Of a DNA stretch of 64,000 nucleotides, positions 48,015-59,717 are shown piece after piece. The DNA is taken from NCBI RefSeq assembly GCF_029080175.1, contig NZ_JARFJC010000049.1. One strand, written 5' to 3'. Both the position numbers and the translations under genes were made by a program. The DNA comes from Luteipulveratus flavus (GTDB taxonomy: Bacteria > Actinomycetota > Actinomycetes > Actinomycetales > Dermatophilaceae). Position 1 is the stretch's first letter. Each line of letters starts with the position of its first letter. Below the pieces are notes generated by a model that searched no databases, was not told where the DNA came from, and saw nothing but the letters and a program-made list of their open reading frames with translations.

Positions 48015-48842
48015 ATGGCGAACTACACCGCCGCTGACATCAAGGCGCTGCGCGAGCAGACCGGTGCCGGCATGCTCGACGTCAAGAAGGCACTCGACGA
48101 GGCCGACGGCGACCAGGCCAAGGCCACCGAGATCCTGCGCGTCAAGGGTCTGAAGGGCGTCACCAAGCGCGAGGGCCGCGCGGCCTCCAACGGCCTGGTG
48201 GCCGGCAAGGTCGAGGACGGCGTCGGCACCCTCGTCGAGATCAACTGCGAGACCGACTTCGTCGCCAAGGGCGAGAAGTTCGTCGAGCTGGCCGGTCGCG
48301 TCCTGGACCAGGCCGTCGCCGTCAAGGCCACGGACGCGCAGGCCCTGCTCGCCAGCGAGCTGGACGGCAAGGCCGTCCAGACCCTGCTGGACGAGGCCAA
48401 CGCGACCATCGGCGAGAAGATCGAGGTCAAGCGCGTGGCCCGCCTGGAGGGCGACCACGTCGTCTCCTACATGCACAAGACCAGCCCGGACCTGCCGGCG
48501 CAGATCGGTGTGCTGGTGGCGACCAAGGGCGGCGACGAGGGTGTGGCCCGCGACATCGCGATGCACGTCGCGGCGTTCAGCCCGACCGTCCTGTCCCGTG
48601 ACGAGGTCGACGCCGAGACGGTCGAGAACGAGCGTCGCGTCGCCGAGGCCACCGCGAAGGAGGAGGGCAAGCCCGAGGCCGCCCTGCCGAAGATCGTCGA
48701 GGGCCGGGTGAACTCCTACTTCAAGGACAACGTCCTGCTGGAGCAGCCGTTCGCCAAGGACACCAAGAAGACCGTGGCCAAGATCGCGGAGGAGGCCGGC
48801 GCGACAGTGACCGGCTTCGCCCGCTTCAAGGTCGGCGTCTGA
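48015..48842 (+). CDS. tsf: Elongation factor Ts
   Basis: This nucleotide-exchange factor for EF-Tu is 275 aa. The N-terminal UBA domain reads IKALREQTGAGMLDVKKALDEADGD. The conserved NCETDFVAKGEKF is the EF-Tu contact and disrupts Mg binding. Two core subdomains follow (VARLEGDHVVSYMH, IAMHVAAFSP) and the end is TGFARFKVGV. AGAAGGAG sits about 10 nt before the ATG. A hairpin terminator follows. Confidence 0.97.
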   Translation: MANYTAADIKALREQTGAGMLDVKKALDEADGDQAKATEILRVKGLKGVTKREGRAASNGLVAGKVEDGVGTLVEINCETDFVAKGEKFVELAGRVLDQAVAVKATDAQALLASELDGKAVQTLLDEANATIGEKIEVKRVARLEGDHVVSYMHKTSPDLPAQIGVLVATKGGDEGVARDIAMHVAAFSPTVLSRDEVDAETVENERRVAEATAKEEGKPEAALPKIVEGRVNSYFKDNVLLEQPFAKDTKKTVAKIAEEAGATVTGFARFKVGV

Positions 48843-48853
48843 CACAGCACGTA

Positions 48854-48884
48854 CGCCGGTCGTCCCCTCGCGGGGCGGCCGGCG
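48854..48884 (+). terminator. Terminator hairpin after tsf
   Basis: CGCCGGTCGTCCCC and GGGGCGGCCGGCG pair with one bulge around a TCGC loop, 11 nt after the tsf stop, and are followed by TTCGCG. It ends the rpsB-tsf transcript. Confidence 0.7.
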
Positions 48885-48990
48885 TTCGCGTACCCGTCGG
48901 CGCAGGTTCACCCGTTCCGGCGGTTGCAGGTGTACCGGCCCGGATGTGGAAGACTGCCTCGACCCACACGCAGCACCGCTGGGAGGCGCC

Positions 48991-49722
48991 GTGACAGCAG
49001 TATCCGACCGCACGACGTACACGAGAGTTCTGCTGAAGCTCTCCGGTGAGGTGTTCGGCGGTGGTCGCGTCGGGCTCGACCCCGACGTGGTGAAGAGCAT
49101 CGCCCAGCAGGTCGGCGCGGCGGCACGGTCGGGCGTGCAGGTGGCGGTCGTCATCGGCGGGGGCAACTTCTTCCGCGGTGCCGAGCTGCAGACCAAGGGC
49201 ATGGACCGCGTGCGTGCCGACTACATGGGCATGCTCGGCATCGTCATGAACTGCCTGGCCCTGCAGGACTTCCTGGAGAAGGAGGGCGTGGACACCCGCG
49301 TGCAGACCGCCATCACCATGGGTCAGGTCGCCGAGCCGTACATCCCGCGCCGCGCGATCCGCCACATGGAGAAGGGCCGGGTCGTGATCTTCGGCGCCGG
49401 TATGGGCATGCCGTTCTTCTCCACCGACACCGTCGCCGTGCAGCGGGCGCTGGAGAGCCGCTGCGACGCCGTGCTGATGGCCAAGAGCGGCGTCGACGGG
49501 GTCTACACCGCCGACCCGAAGAAGGACCCGACGGCCACCCGTATCGACGAGCTGACCTACCAGGAGGCCCTGGAGCGGGAGCTGCGCGTCGTCGACCAGA
49601 CGGCCTTCTCCCTGGCCGCCGAGAACAAGCTGCCGATGGTGGTGTTCTCGATGGAGCAGCAGGGTGCGATCACCAGCGCCCTGCGAGGTGAGAGGATCGG
49701 CACACTGGTCACACCGGCCTGA
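48991..49722 (+). CDS. pyrH: UMP kinase
   Basis: This amino-acid-kinase-fold enzyme of 243 aa phosphorylates UMP with ATP. Motifs are RVLLKLSGEVFGGGRVGLDP, VVIGGGNFFRGAE, MDRVRADYMGMLGIVMNCLALQD, GAGMGMPFFSTDT and KSGVDGVYTADPKKDP. The GTG at 48991 has GGGAGG 4 nt upstream, stronger than any earlier start. A TTGCAG at 48924 could be the -35 of its promoter. It precedes frr, as in most bacteria. Confidence 0.97.
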   Translation: MTAVSDRTTYTRVLLKLSGEVFGGGRVGLDPDVVKSIAQQVGAAARSGVQVAVVIGGGNFFRGAELQTKGMDRVRADYMGMLGIVMNCLALQDFLEKEGVDTRVQTAITMGQVAEPYIPRRAIRHMEKGRVVIFGAGMGMPFFSTDTVAVQRALESRCDAVLMAKSGVDGVYTADPKKDPTATRIDELTYQEALERELRVVDQTAFSLAAENKLPMVVFSMEQQGAITSALRGERIGTLVTPA

Positions 49723-49786
49723 GCGGCCGCCGAGATCACCGTAGGGGCCGACCGGCCCTCAGCCAGCGACGAGGAGTTCCATCACC

Positions 49787-50353
49787 ATGGACGGCAGTAT
49801 CGACGACAGCCTGCTCGAGGCCGAGGAGAAGATGGAGAAGGCCGTCGAGGTCGCCAAGGAGGACTTCGCGGGCATCCGCACCGGCCGTGCCAACGCCGGT
49901 ATGTTCAACAAGCTCACGGTCGACTACTACGGTGCGCCGACCCCGCTGCAGCAGCTGGCCTCGTTCCAGACGCCCGAGGCCCGCACCATCCTGGTGCAGC
50001 CGTTCGACAAGGGCTCGATGTCGGCCATCGAGAAGACGCTGCGCGAGTCCGACCTCGGGGTGAACCCCAGCAACGACGGCAACGTCATCCGCATCGTCCT
50101 GCCGCAGCTCACCGAGGAGCGGCGCCGCGACTACATCAAGCTGGCCCGCCACAAGGGCGAGGACGCCAAGGTCTCCATCCGCAACATCCGCCGTAAGGCG
50201 AAGGAGGAGATCGACCGCTTCGTCAAGGACGGCGACGTCGGCGAGGACGAGGGCGCGCGCGGTGAGAAGGAGCTGGAGTCCACCACCAAGAAGTACGTCG
50301 ACCAGATCGACGGCCTCCTGAAGGGTAAGGAAGCCGAGCTGCTCGAGGTCTGA
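49787..50353 (+). CDS. frr: Ribosome recycling factor
   Basis: This factor splits post-termination ribosomes with EF-G. It is 188 aa, near the usual 185. The three-helix domain has EEKMEKAVEVAKEDFAGIRTGRA and the C-terminal EIDRFVKDGDVGEDEGARGEKEL. The small domain includes YYGAPTPLQQLASFQTPEAR and IRIVLPQLTEERRRDYIKLAR. The ATG at 49787 has GAGGAG about 9 nt upstream. It continues the pyrH-frr-cdsA gene order. Confidence 0.97.
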   Translation: MDGSIDDSLLEAEEKMEKAVEVAKEDFAGIRTGRANAGMFNKLTVDYYGAPTPLQQLASFQTPEARTILVQPFDKGSMSAIEKTLRESDLGVNPSNDGNVIRIVLPQLTEERRRDYIKLARHKGEDAKVSIRNIRRKAKEEIDRFVKDGDVGEDEGARGEKELESTTKKYVDQIDGLLKGKEAELLEV

Positions 50354-50375
50354 GGACCATCGGCACGGCCAGAAG

Positions 50376-51275
50376 ATGATGTCCACCGAAGCACCCGGAC
50401 CGGCGTCGCGTCGCGAGGCTCGCGGCGCGAGCCTGGGCTCGACCCCGGTCGCACCCAACCCGACGCCGCGCGCAGGTCGCAACCTGCCGATGGCGATCGG
50501 GGTCGGCGTGCTGCTCGGCGCCCTGGTGCTCGCGTCGTTGGTGGTGCGCAAGGAGGCGTTCGTCGCGCTCGTGACGGCTGCCTCGGTGGTGGCGGCGATC
50601 GAGCTGCTGAACGGCTTGAGCAAGGCGAAGATCCATCCGCCGACGATCCCGACCCTCGCCGCGGCAGCGGTGCTGCCGGTTCTCGCGTACGTCTGGGGTC
50701 CGCGGGTGCTCGCGCCCGCGATCATCGTCGCGATCCTGGCCATCGTGATCTGGGGCGCGCTGTACGCCGACGGCCCCTCGGCGCTGCGGGACGTGGCCGG
50801 CGGCGTGATGGTGGTGCTGTACGTCCCCGCGCTGGTGGGCTTCGCGATGATGCTGCTGCGGCCGGACGACGGCGTGGGCCGCATCATCACCTTCGTCGTA
50901 GTCACGATCGCCAGCGACATCGGTGGGTACGCCGTGGGTGCCGCCACCGGCAAGCACCCGATGGCCCCGTCGGTCAGCCCGAAGAAGTCCTGGGAGGGCT
51001 TCGCGGGGTCGGCGGTGTCCTGCATCGTCGCCGGCGCGCTCTGCGTGACCTTGATCCTGGACGGCGACTGGTGGGTCGGTGCACTGCTCGGCGCCCTGGT
51101 CGTGGTGGCGGCCACCGTCGGTGACCTGTGCGAGTCGATGATCAAGCGCGACCTCGGCATCAAGGACATGAGCAACCTGATCCCCGGGCACGGGGGGCTG
51201 ATGGACCGGCTGGACTCCCTGCTGCTGGCCGTCCCCGTCGTCTGGGCCGTACTGACCCCGTGGGTGGCGTCATGA
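50376..51275 (+). CDS. cdsA: Phosphatidate cytidylyltransferase CdsA
   Basis: This integral membrane enzyme makes CDP-diacylglycerol for phospholipid synthesis. It is 299 aa with about eight helices. Signature parts are ASDIGGYAVGAATGKHPMAP, SPKKSWEGFAGSAVS, GDLCESMIKRDLGIKDMSN and PGHGGLMDRLDSLL. The N-terminal 35 residues are polar and Pro/Arg rich. Two adjacent ATG codons (50376 and 50379) are possible starts. Its stop overlaps rlmN by 4 nt. Confidence 0.96.
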   Translation: MMSTEAPGPASRREARGASLGSTPVAPNPTPRAGRNLPMAIGVGVLLGALVLASLVVRKEAFVALVTAASVVAAIELLNGLSKAKIHPPTIPTLAAAAVLPVLAYVWGPRVLAPAIIVAILAIVIWGALYADGPSALRDVAGGVMVVLYVPALVGFAMMLLRPDDGVGRIITFVVVTIASDIGGYAVGAATGKHPMAPSVSPKKSWEGFAGSAVSCIVAGALCVTLILDGDWWVGALLGALVVVAATVGDLCESMIKRDLGIKDMSNLIPGHGGLMDRLDSLLLAVPVVWAVLTPWVAS

Positions 51276-52435
51276 CCGATCTGCCCGATCCCGTACGTCG
51301 TCCGCAGCCCGGGCAGCTGACCTTCGCCGCGCCCCGCCGCGGGAAGCCGCCGAAGCACCTGGCCGACCTCGACTCGGCCGAGCGCAAGGCCGCCGTCGAG
51401 GAGATGGGGCATGAGGGGTTCCGCGCCAAGCAGCTCTCGACGCACTACTTCGAGCGCCTGGTCGATGACCCGGACGCGATGACGGACCTGCCGAAGAACG
51501 CCCGTCAGGACCTCGTCTCGGGTCTGCTGCCGACGCTGCTCACGCCGGTCCGGGAGCTGCGAGCCGACGCCGGCGCCACCATCAAGCAGGTGTGGCGACT
51601 GTTCGACGGCGCCCTGGTCGAGTCGGTGCTGATGCGCTACCCCGGTCGGGTCACAATGTGCATCTCCAGCCAGGCCGGCTGCGGGATGAACTGCCCGTTC
51701 TGCGCGACCGGGCAGGAGGGTCTGACTCGCAACCTGTCGACCGCCGAGATCGTCGAGCAGGTCGTCGCGGGTGCGCGGTCGTTGCGCCACGGTGACCTCG
51801 CCGGCGAGCGTGACGCGGAGGAGGTCGAGTCCCCGCTGCGCGTCTCGAACGTCGTCTTCATGGGGATGGGGGAGGCGCTGGCCAACTACCGGCAGGCGAT
51901 CAACGCCATCCGCCGGCTGACGGATCCCGCGCCGGACGGCCTCGGCATGTCCGCCCGCGGCATCACCATGTCGACGGTCGGCCTGGTCCCGGCGATCGAC
52001 AAGCTGGCGGCGGAGGGCATCCCGGTGACCCTGGCCCTGTCGTTGCACGCACCGGACGACGAGCTGCGCAACGAGCTGGTGCCGATCAACACGCGGTGGA
52101 CCGTCGACGAGGCGATCGACGCCGCGTACCGCTACTACCGCGCCACGGGCCGGCGGGTGTCGATCGAGTACGCCCTGATCAAGGACATCAACGACCACGG
52201 CTGGCGCGCGGACCTGCTCGGCGAGAAGCTGAACCAGCGGGGCAAGGGGTGGGTGCACGTCAACCCGATCCCGCTGAACCCGACCCCGGGCTCGAAGTGG
52301 ACCGCCTCGCGACGTGGGGTCGAGCAGAACTTCGTCGAACGGCTTCGCGCGCACGGCATCCCGACGACGGTCCGCGACACCCGCGGCTCCGAGATCGACG
52401 GCGCCTGCGGCCAGCTCGCCGCGTCCACGGCCTGA
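51272..52435 (+). CDS. rlmN: Dual-specificity 23S rRNA/tRNA methyltransferase RlmN
   Basis: This radical SAM enzyme makes 2-methyladenosine at A2503 of 23S rRNA and A37 of tRNAs. It is 387 aa. The radical SAM triad lies in CGMNCPFCATG (Cys-x3-Cys-x2-Cys). The substrate-binding Cys pair is expected in SSQAGCG and near the C-terminal TRGSEIDGACGQLA. Other conserved parts are NVVFMGMGEALANY, STVGLVPAIDKLA, LSLHAPDDELRNELVPIN and HVNPIPLNPTPGSKW. The ATGA overlap couples it to cdsA. Confidence 0.96.
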   Translation: MTDLPDPVRRPQPGQLTFAAPRRGKPPKHLADLDSAERKAAVEEMGHEGFRAKQLSTHYFERLVDDPDAMTDLPKNARQDLVSGLLPTLLTPVRELRADAGATIKQVWRLFDGALVESVLMRYPGRVTMCISSQAGCGMNCPFCATGQEGLTRNLSTAEIVEQVVAGARSLRHGDLAGERDAEEVESPLRVSNVVFMGMGEALANYRQAINAIRRLTDPAPDGLGMSARGITMSTVGLVPAIDKLAAEGIPVTLALSLHAPDDELRNELVPINTRWTVDEAIDAAYRYYRATGRRVSIEYALIKDINDHGWRADLLGEKLNQRGKGWVHVNPIPLNPTPGSKWTASRRGVEQNFVERLRAHGIPTTVRDTRGSEIDGACGQLAASTA

Positions 52436-52461
52436 GCCGCCTGCCGCCACGACGCCGGTGG

Positions 52462-53577
52462 TCAGCGAGTGCGGCTGACCTGCGCCGTCAGCAGCTCGGC
52501 CGCGTCGGTGACGGTGTCGACCAGGTGCACGACCGGTTCCATCGCCCGACCGCGCGCCATGGCCTGCAGCGGCTGCCACACCGGCGTCGAACCGGTCCAG
52601 TGGTCGCGGCCGACGAGGACCAGCGGCGGCAGCGCGGCGTCCTCGGGGGCGTAGTACAGCCGGGTGACGATCTGGAAGATCTCCTGCACCGTCCCGGCCG
52701 CGCCCGGCAGCACGACGATGCCCGCGTCGCAGCGCGCCAGCAGGATGTCCTCCCGCAGGGCGTTGGAGAAGAACTTGGCGACGGCGTCGGCGAACAGGTT
52801 GGGCGGCTCGTGGCCGTAGAACCAGGTGGGTACGCCCAGGCTGCGCGGCGTCGCCGCCGGCTCGGTGAGGCAGCTGTCGCGCACCTGAACGGCGGTCTCG
52901 GCCCACGCCTGCACCGACGGACGGAACGACGGTACGGCGGCGAGCAGGTCCAGCGCCCGGTCGAGTGCGGCCGGGTCCGAGCAGGCGGCGCCGAGGTTGG
53001 CGGCCTCCATCGCGCCGGGTCCGCCGCCCGTCGCGACCAGGAGCCCGGCGCCGGCCAGGGTGTGCCCGAGGTGGGCGGCGTCCGCGAAGGCGGGAGTACC
53101 GCGCTCCACCGCGTGCCCGCCCATCACGCCGACCGTGCGTCGCGCCACCAGCAGCTCGTCCAGCGCGTCGCTCATCGAGTGGTCGTGGATCGCGCGCAGC
53201 AGCGTCACGAACGCGTCGTGCCGCAGGCCGGGATCCTGCGCCCAGGCGTACGCCTGGGCGTCCGGGGTGGCGGCGTACCCGCCGTCGTGCAGACCCGCGT
53301 ACAGCTCGGTCGGGGCGTACAGGCGCGAGCGGTACGGATCGACCGGCGCCGACGGAGCGCTCGGGAAGATGGTGGCTCCCTGCTCCCGCAGCGCGTGCTC
53401 CAGCTCCGGCGTGAGGACGCCGCCGAGCACGACGAGCCCGTGCGCGTCCCGGGCGAGCAGGCGGGCGCCGACCGGCCCGGTCAGGTCGAGGTCCTGCAGC
53501 CGTAGGCCGTGCAGTGGACGCCCCGCGCGGAGCACCTCCTCGAGCTGGTCCAGCGTCTCGATCTCCGTCGTGGGCAT
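52462..53577 (-). CDS. LOG family (lysine decarboxylase-like fold) protein
   Basis: This 371-aa protein has an N-terminal domain (about 1-140) unlike anything I recognise and a C-terminal LOG domain. The LOG motifs are intact: VATGGGPGAMEAANLGA and VLPGAAGTVQEIFQI. LOG proteins hydrolyse nucleoside 5'-monophosphates (cytokinin-activating or PpnN-type nucleosidases). The larger size resembles PpnN-type more than the 190-aa plant-type LOG. The ATG at 53577 removes an unconserved longer extension. It is convergent with rlmN. Confidence 0.85.
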   Translation of the reverse strand: MPTTEIETLDQLEEVLRAGRPLHGLRLQDLDLTGPVGARLLARDAHGLVVLGGVLTPELEHALREQGATIFPSAPSAPVDPYRSRLYAPTELYAGLHDGGYAATPDAQAYAWAQDPGLRHDAFVTLLRAIHDHSMSDALDELLVARRTVGVMGGHAVERGTPAFADAAHLGHTLAGAGLLVATGGGPGAMEAANLGAACSDPAALDRALDLLAAVPSFRPSVQAWAETAVQVRDSCLTEPAATPRSLGVPTWFYGHEPPNLFADAVAKFFSNALREDILLARCDAGIVVLPGAAGTVQEIFQIVTRLYYAPEDAALPPLVLVGRDHWTGSTPVWQPLQAMARGRAMEPVVHLVDTVTDAAELLTAQVSRTR

Positions 53578-53735
53578 GGGTGCATCCTGCCGTCTCCGGG
53601 GCCCCGTCACGGTTCGATCACACGCTGAGACCGACCCCAACCCGGCGAACCGGCCGGGCGTCTGTGCGGGTGCCGGCGGCCACGCCGGTACCACTCGGGG
53701 ACGCGGGCTCACGCCCGCAGAAGGAGCATCGATCC

Positions 53736-54167
53736 ATGAAGCGCACCATCCTGTCCATCGCCGCGGCCGGCCTCGTCGGCGTCGCCATGGTGTCCGGAGC
53801 CGACACGGGTTCGGCGTCCACACCGACGGATTCGGGTGCGAAGGTCGTCGTGAAGCCCACGGCATCCACCCCGTCGGCGGCCACGCGGGCGGCGATCGTC
53901 AAGGCCGTCGAGAAGAGTCCGCTGCTCGGCGAGGTACCGCCGACCGGTGTGGTGGTGAACCAGATCCGGGTCTCCTCGGTGAGCGGCTCCTGGGCCTCGG
54001 CGCTCGTCGCGCCCCGCAGCTCCGACGTCGACCCCGCGCAGGTCGTGCTGCACCACACCGCGAAGGGCTGGACGGTCAAGGACCTCGGCACCGACCAGGT
54101 CGGCTGCGGCGTGACCACCGCCCGGGTCCGGGCCGACCTGCGGCTGTGGGGAGTCTGCGCCTCCTGA
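53736..54167 (+). CDS. Small secreted protein, unknown function
   Basis: This 143-aa protein has a clear signal peptide (KRTILSIAAAGLVGVAMVSG) cut near GSAS. The mature part is about 115 residues with two Cys near the end (VGCGVTTAR, GVCAS), which could form a disulphide. AGAAGGAG lies about 10 nt before the ATG at 53736. No family is recognised. It is divergent from the LOG gene. Confidence 0.65.
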   Translation: MKRTILSIAAAGLVGVAMVSGADTGSASTPTDSGAKVVVKPTASTPSAATRAAIVKAVEKSPLLGEVPPTGVVVNQIRVSSVSGSWASALVAPRSSDVDPAQVVLHHTAKGWTVKDLGTDQVGCGVTTARVRADLRLWGVCAS

Positions 54168-54184
54168 CTGTCCGGGCCCGGCTC

Positions 54185-54190
54185 TAGGTT
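54185..54190 (+). promoter_or_regulatory. -10 box TAGGTT, probable leaderless promoter of the AAA ATPase
   Basis: TAGGTT ends 6 nt before the ATG at 54197, in a gap of only 29 nt after the secreted-protein gene. Confidence 0.5.
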
Positions 54191-54196
54191 GGGCGC

Positions 54197-55393
<1,197 letters not shown>

Positions 55394-55400
55394 CCGCTCC

Positions 55401-57344
<1,944 letters not shown>

Positions 57345-57352
57345 GACCCCGA

Positions 57353-57358
57353 AGCGTA
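57353..57358 (-). promoter_or_regulatory. -10 box TACGCT, probable leaderless promoter of the APC permease
   Basis: On the minus strand TACGCT ends 8 nt before the GTG at 57344, inside the short gap after the ATP-grasp gene. Confidence 0.45.
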
Positions 57359-57364
57359 GACGGT

Positions 57365-58765
57365 TCAGCGAACAGCGGGCGCAGCCGCCAGGGGTCCGAG
57401 GGCCGTGCCCCACAGGCGGTCGGCGAGGGCGAACACCTCGGGCGCGAGCGGTGCGAGTCTCGGTCCGGGCGCCACGGCGCGTGGCGTGTACCGCACGAGC
57501 GCTCCCGTCAGGTGCGGTCCGAGCTGCAGCTCGCCGTCCGCAGCGTCCACGTCCCGGGTGAGGCGCAAGCCGTCCGGCGTCCTGCGGACCAGGACGGACG
57601 TGGTCCGTCCGGGCCGGACGTGGGTGCTCACGGTGTAGACCGAGCCGTAGCGTGCGGCGTCCGCCGCCTGGACGACGGTCTGCTCCAGGTCGGACGCCGG
57701 GATGCCCGGGTCGACGCCGCGCAGGACGAGGTCGTGCAAGCGGTCCAGCGGCAGGTCGGGCAGGCCCTTGCCGATCGTGCTGATCCCTCCGGAGAAGCGC
57801 GGGTTCAGCTCGTGCGGTCGGAAGCCGTCGGCGGTGAGCACGCCGTCGATCCCGAACGCGCCGCGGTATCCGTGCCGCTCGGCGAGGACGGCGCCGGCGC
57901 GGCGGGCGACGTCGCGCATCGCCTCCCGGTCCGTGGGTGTGGGGTCCCATCCGGTGGAGATCCCGGCGTACACGAACCTCGCCGAGTCCGGACGACGCAG
58001 CACGATCAGCTCGACCGGTCGCAGCACTGCCACCCCGTCCGGCAGGACGATGCCGTGGATGCTGCACGGCACGCCCTCCAGGAACGGCATCAGCCGGGCG
58101 CACCGCGCGTACGAGGCGAGCCGCTCGTACGCGGTGGCTGCCGTCGCGTCGTCGCGGACCCAGAACACGCGGTCGGCGCCGCCGTTCATGCCGTCGGAGG
58201 CGTCGGCGGACCACACTGTGCCGTGCCCCTGGTCGAGCCGGGCCGCCGCGGCGCGCAGCGTGTCCCGCTCGACCGGGACGACGGCCTCCTCGACGTGCGG
58301 CACGCCCGCGGCGGACCACAGGTCGAGGCTGAGGGTCTTGTCCTCCAGCGCGGTGTATGCCGGCGGCCGACCGCCCAGGGTGTCTCGCCCCTGGTAGGTC
58401 TCCAGGGTCACCGGCAGCAGGCACAGCGCGAGCGCCGTGCGGTCGGGGTCGAAGGCAGCGAGGGCGTCGAGCGCCTCCTGCGGCGGAGCGGCGACGAACT
58501 GCTGCCACACCCGGATCTCGTCCGCGATCGAGCGGATGGGCGCACCCGGGCAGACCACGCACCGGACGTCGTCGCCGGCGGGCAGGTCACCGGTGCCGGT
58601 CCCGAGCGCCAGGACGAGGACGTCCGAGGCGCCGTTGCGACGTAGCGTCTCGATGCGCCCGGTGGCTCCGGCCAGGACGCCGCAGACGAGGACCACCCGA
58701 CGGCCGGCGACGGCGCTCGCCGCCAGCTCCTGGAGGTGGTGGGTGATCCGCTCGGCGTCGGGCAT
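57365..58765 (-). CDS. ATP-grasp domain protein
   Basis: This 466-aa protein has a Rossmann-like N-terminal domain (about 1-140) and an ATP-grasp domain. The sequence ALEDKTLSLDLWSAAGVPHV resembles the ATP-grasp entry helix, and FGIDGVLTADGFRPHELNPRFSGG contains the Mg-binding Glu and Asn. The usual Gly-rich grasp loop appears near SADASDGMNGGADR. ATP-grasp enzymes join a carboxylate to an amine or thiol; substrates are unknown. It lies 20 nt upstream of the APC permease, suggesting a shared pathway. Confidence 0.75.
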   Translation of the reverse strand: MPDAERITHHLQELAASAVAGRRVVLVCGVLAGATGRIETLRRNGASDVLVLALGTGTGDLPAGDDVRCVVCPGAPIRSIADEIRVWQQFVAAPPQEALDALAAFDPDRTALALCLLPVTLETYQGRDTLGGRPPAYTALEDKTLSLDLWSAAGVPHVEEAVVPVERDTLRAAAARLDQGHGTVWSADASDGMNGGADRVFWVRDDATAATAYERLASYARCARLMPFLEGVPCSIHGIVLPDGVAVLRPVELIVLRRPDSARFVYAGISTGWDPTPTDREAMRDVARRAGAVLAERHGYRGAFGIDGVLTADGFRPHELNPRFSGGISTIGKGLPDLPLDRLHDLVLRGVDPGIPASDLEQTVVQAADAARYGSVYTVSTHVRPGRTTSVLVRRTPDGLRLTRDVDAADGELQLGPHLTGALVRYTPRAVAPGPRLAPLAPEVFALADRLWGTALGPLAAAPAVR

Positions 58766-58772
58766 GGCGCAC

Positions 58773-58778
58773 ACCGTA
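58773..58778 (-). promoter_or_regulatory. -10 box TACGGT, probable leaderless promoter of the ATP-grasp gene
   Basis: On the minus strand TACGGT ends 7 nt before the ATG at 58765. Confidence 0.5.
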
Positions 58779-58826
58779 GCCGCGCGGCCGACCGGCGCCG
58801 GGGGTGGACCGGCCGCGCGGCGCCGC

Positions 58827-59678
58827 CTACTTCTGCTCGGTCACCACGCCGGACGGCACCGGTGCGGCCGGAGCACCCTTCAGCTGCTGGTCGAACCACC
58901 CACCGAGCAGGTTCTGGCTGACGGACAGCTGCGTGGCGCGCGAGATCGTGCCGGAGTCGCAGCCGAGCCCGAAGTAGGACGTGGAGTCGGCGAACCCGCA
59001 GTGGTACCCGCCGGTGATCGACGCCCACCGCGCGGGTGCGGGCTTGGCGTCGTACATGCGCCTGGTGGTGCTCGGCGCGACGACGCCGTCGACGGATCCG
59101 ACGACGAAGAGGGCCGGTGCGGTGATGCCGGCGGAGGCGGTCGTGGCCGAGGGGTTCGTCTCGGCGGCGGCCAGCGTCGCGACCGTCTCGAGCTCGGGGT
59201 GCCGGTCGGCGGCGAGCAGTGCGGCGCCGCCACCCATCGAGTGGCCGGACACGGCGTCCAGCGTGGGGCTGGCGTTCGGCTGGGTGGAGCGCGCCCAGGT
59301 GACCGCGCCCCACAGGTCGTCGGCGAACCGCCCGTGGTTCGGGAAGAAACCCGTCTCGCTGTCCGGCGCCACGACGACATAGCCGCGGGCAGCGAGGGCC
59401 CTCACCGTGGAGTCGTACCGGCCGGAGCCTTGCAGGAACCCGTGCCCGAAGGCGATGACCGGGTACGCGCCCGGCGCGCTGCCAGTCGGCTGCGCGAGGC
59501 GCGCGTTGAAGGAGCGGTCACCGACGCGGACGCTGACGGTGCTGATCGTGACGGGCAGGACGGCGACGGAGGCGCTCGTCGCCGGTCGCGCCGGAGTGGG
59601 GGAGGCGGCGGCCGTTCCGGCCGGAGTGGCGACTGCGGCGAGGAGCGCGACGACGGTGGCGCGCGTGCGGAGGCTCAT
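58827..59678 (-). CDS. Secreted alpha/beta hydrolase
   Basis: This 283-aa protein has a signal peptide (SLRTRATVVALLAAVATPAG) cut near AAAS. The hydrolase core has VIAFGHGFLQGSGRY (oxyanion region), DAVSGHSMGGGAALLA (nucleophile Ser), VVGSVDGVV (Asp) and ITGGYHCGFAD (His). Cys near HCGF and GLGC may form a disulphide. The G-H-S-M-G-G-G motif resembles cutinase/polyester-hydrolase and chlorophyllase-type enzymes. An extracellular ester substrate is likely but unknown. Confidence 0.82.
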   Translation of the reverse strand: MSLRTRATVVALLAAVATPAGTAAASPTPARPATSASVAVLPVTISTVSVRVGDRSFNARLAQPTGSAPGAYPVIAFGHGFLQGSGRYDSTVRALAARGYVVVAPDSETGFFPNHGRFADDLWGAVTWARSTQPNASPTLDAVSGHSMGGGAALLAADRHPELETVATLAAAETNPSATTASAGITAPALFVVGSVDGVVAPSTTRRMYDAKPAPARWASITGGYHCGFADSTSYFGLGCDSGTISRATQLSVSQNLLGGWFDQQLKGAPAAPVPSGVVTEQK

Positions 59679-59684
59679 GCGCTG

Positions 59685-59690
59685 ACGCTA
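59685..59690 (-). promoter_or_regulatory. -10 box TAGCGT, probable leaderless promoter of the secreted hydrolase
   Basis: On the minus strand TAGCGT ends 6 nt before the ATG at 59678. Confidence 0.5.
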
Positions 59691-59717
59691 GCGGCGGCCA
59701 GGGGCAGCGACCAGACC

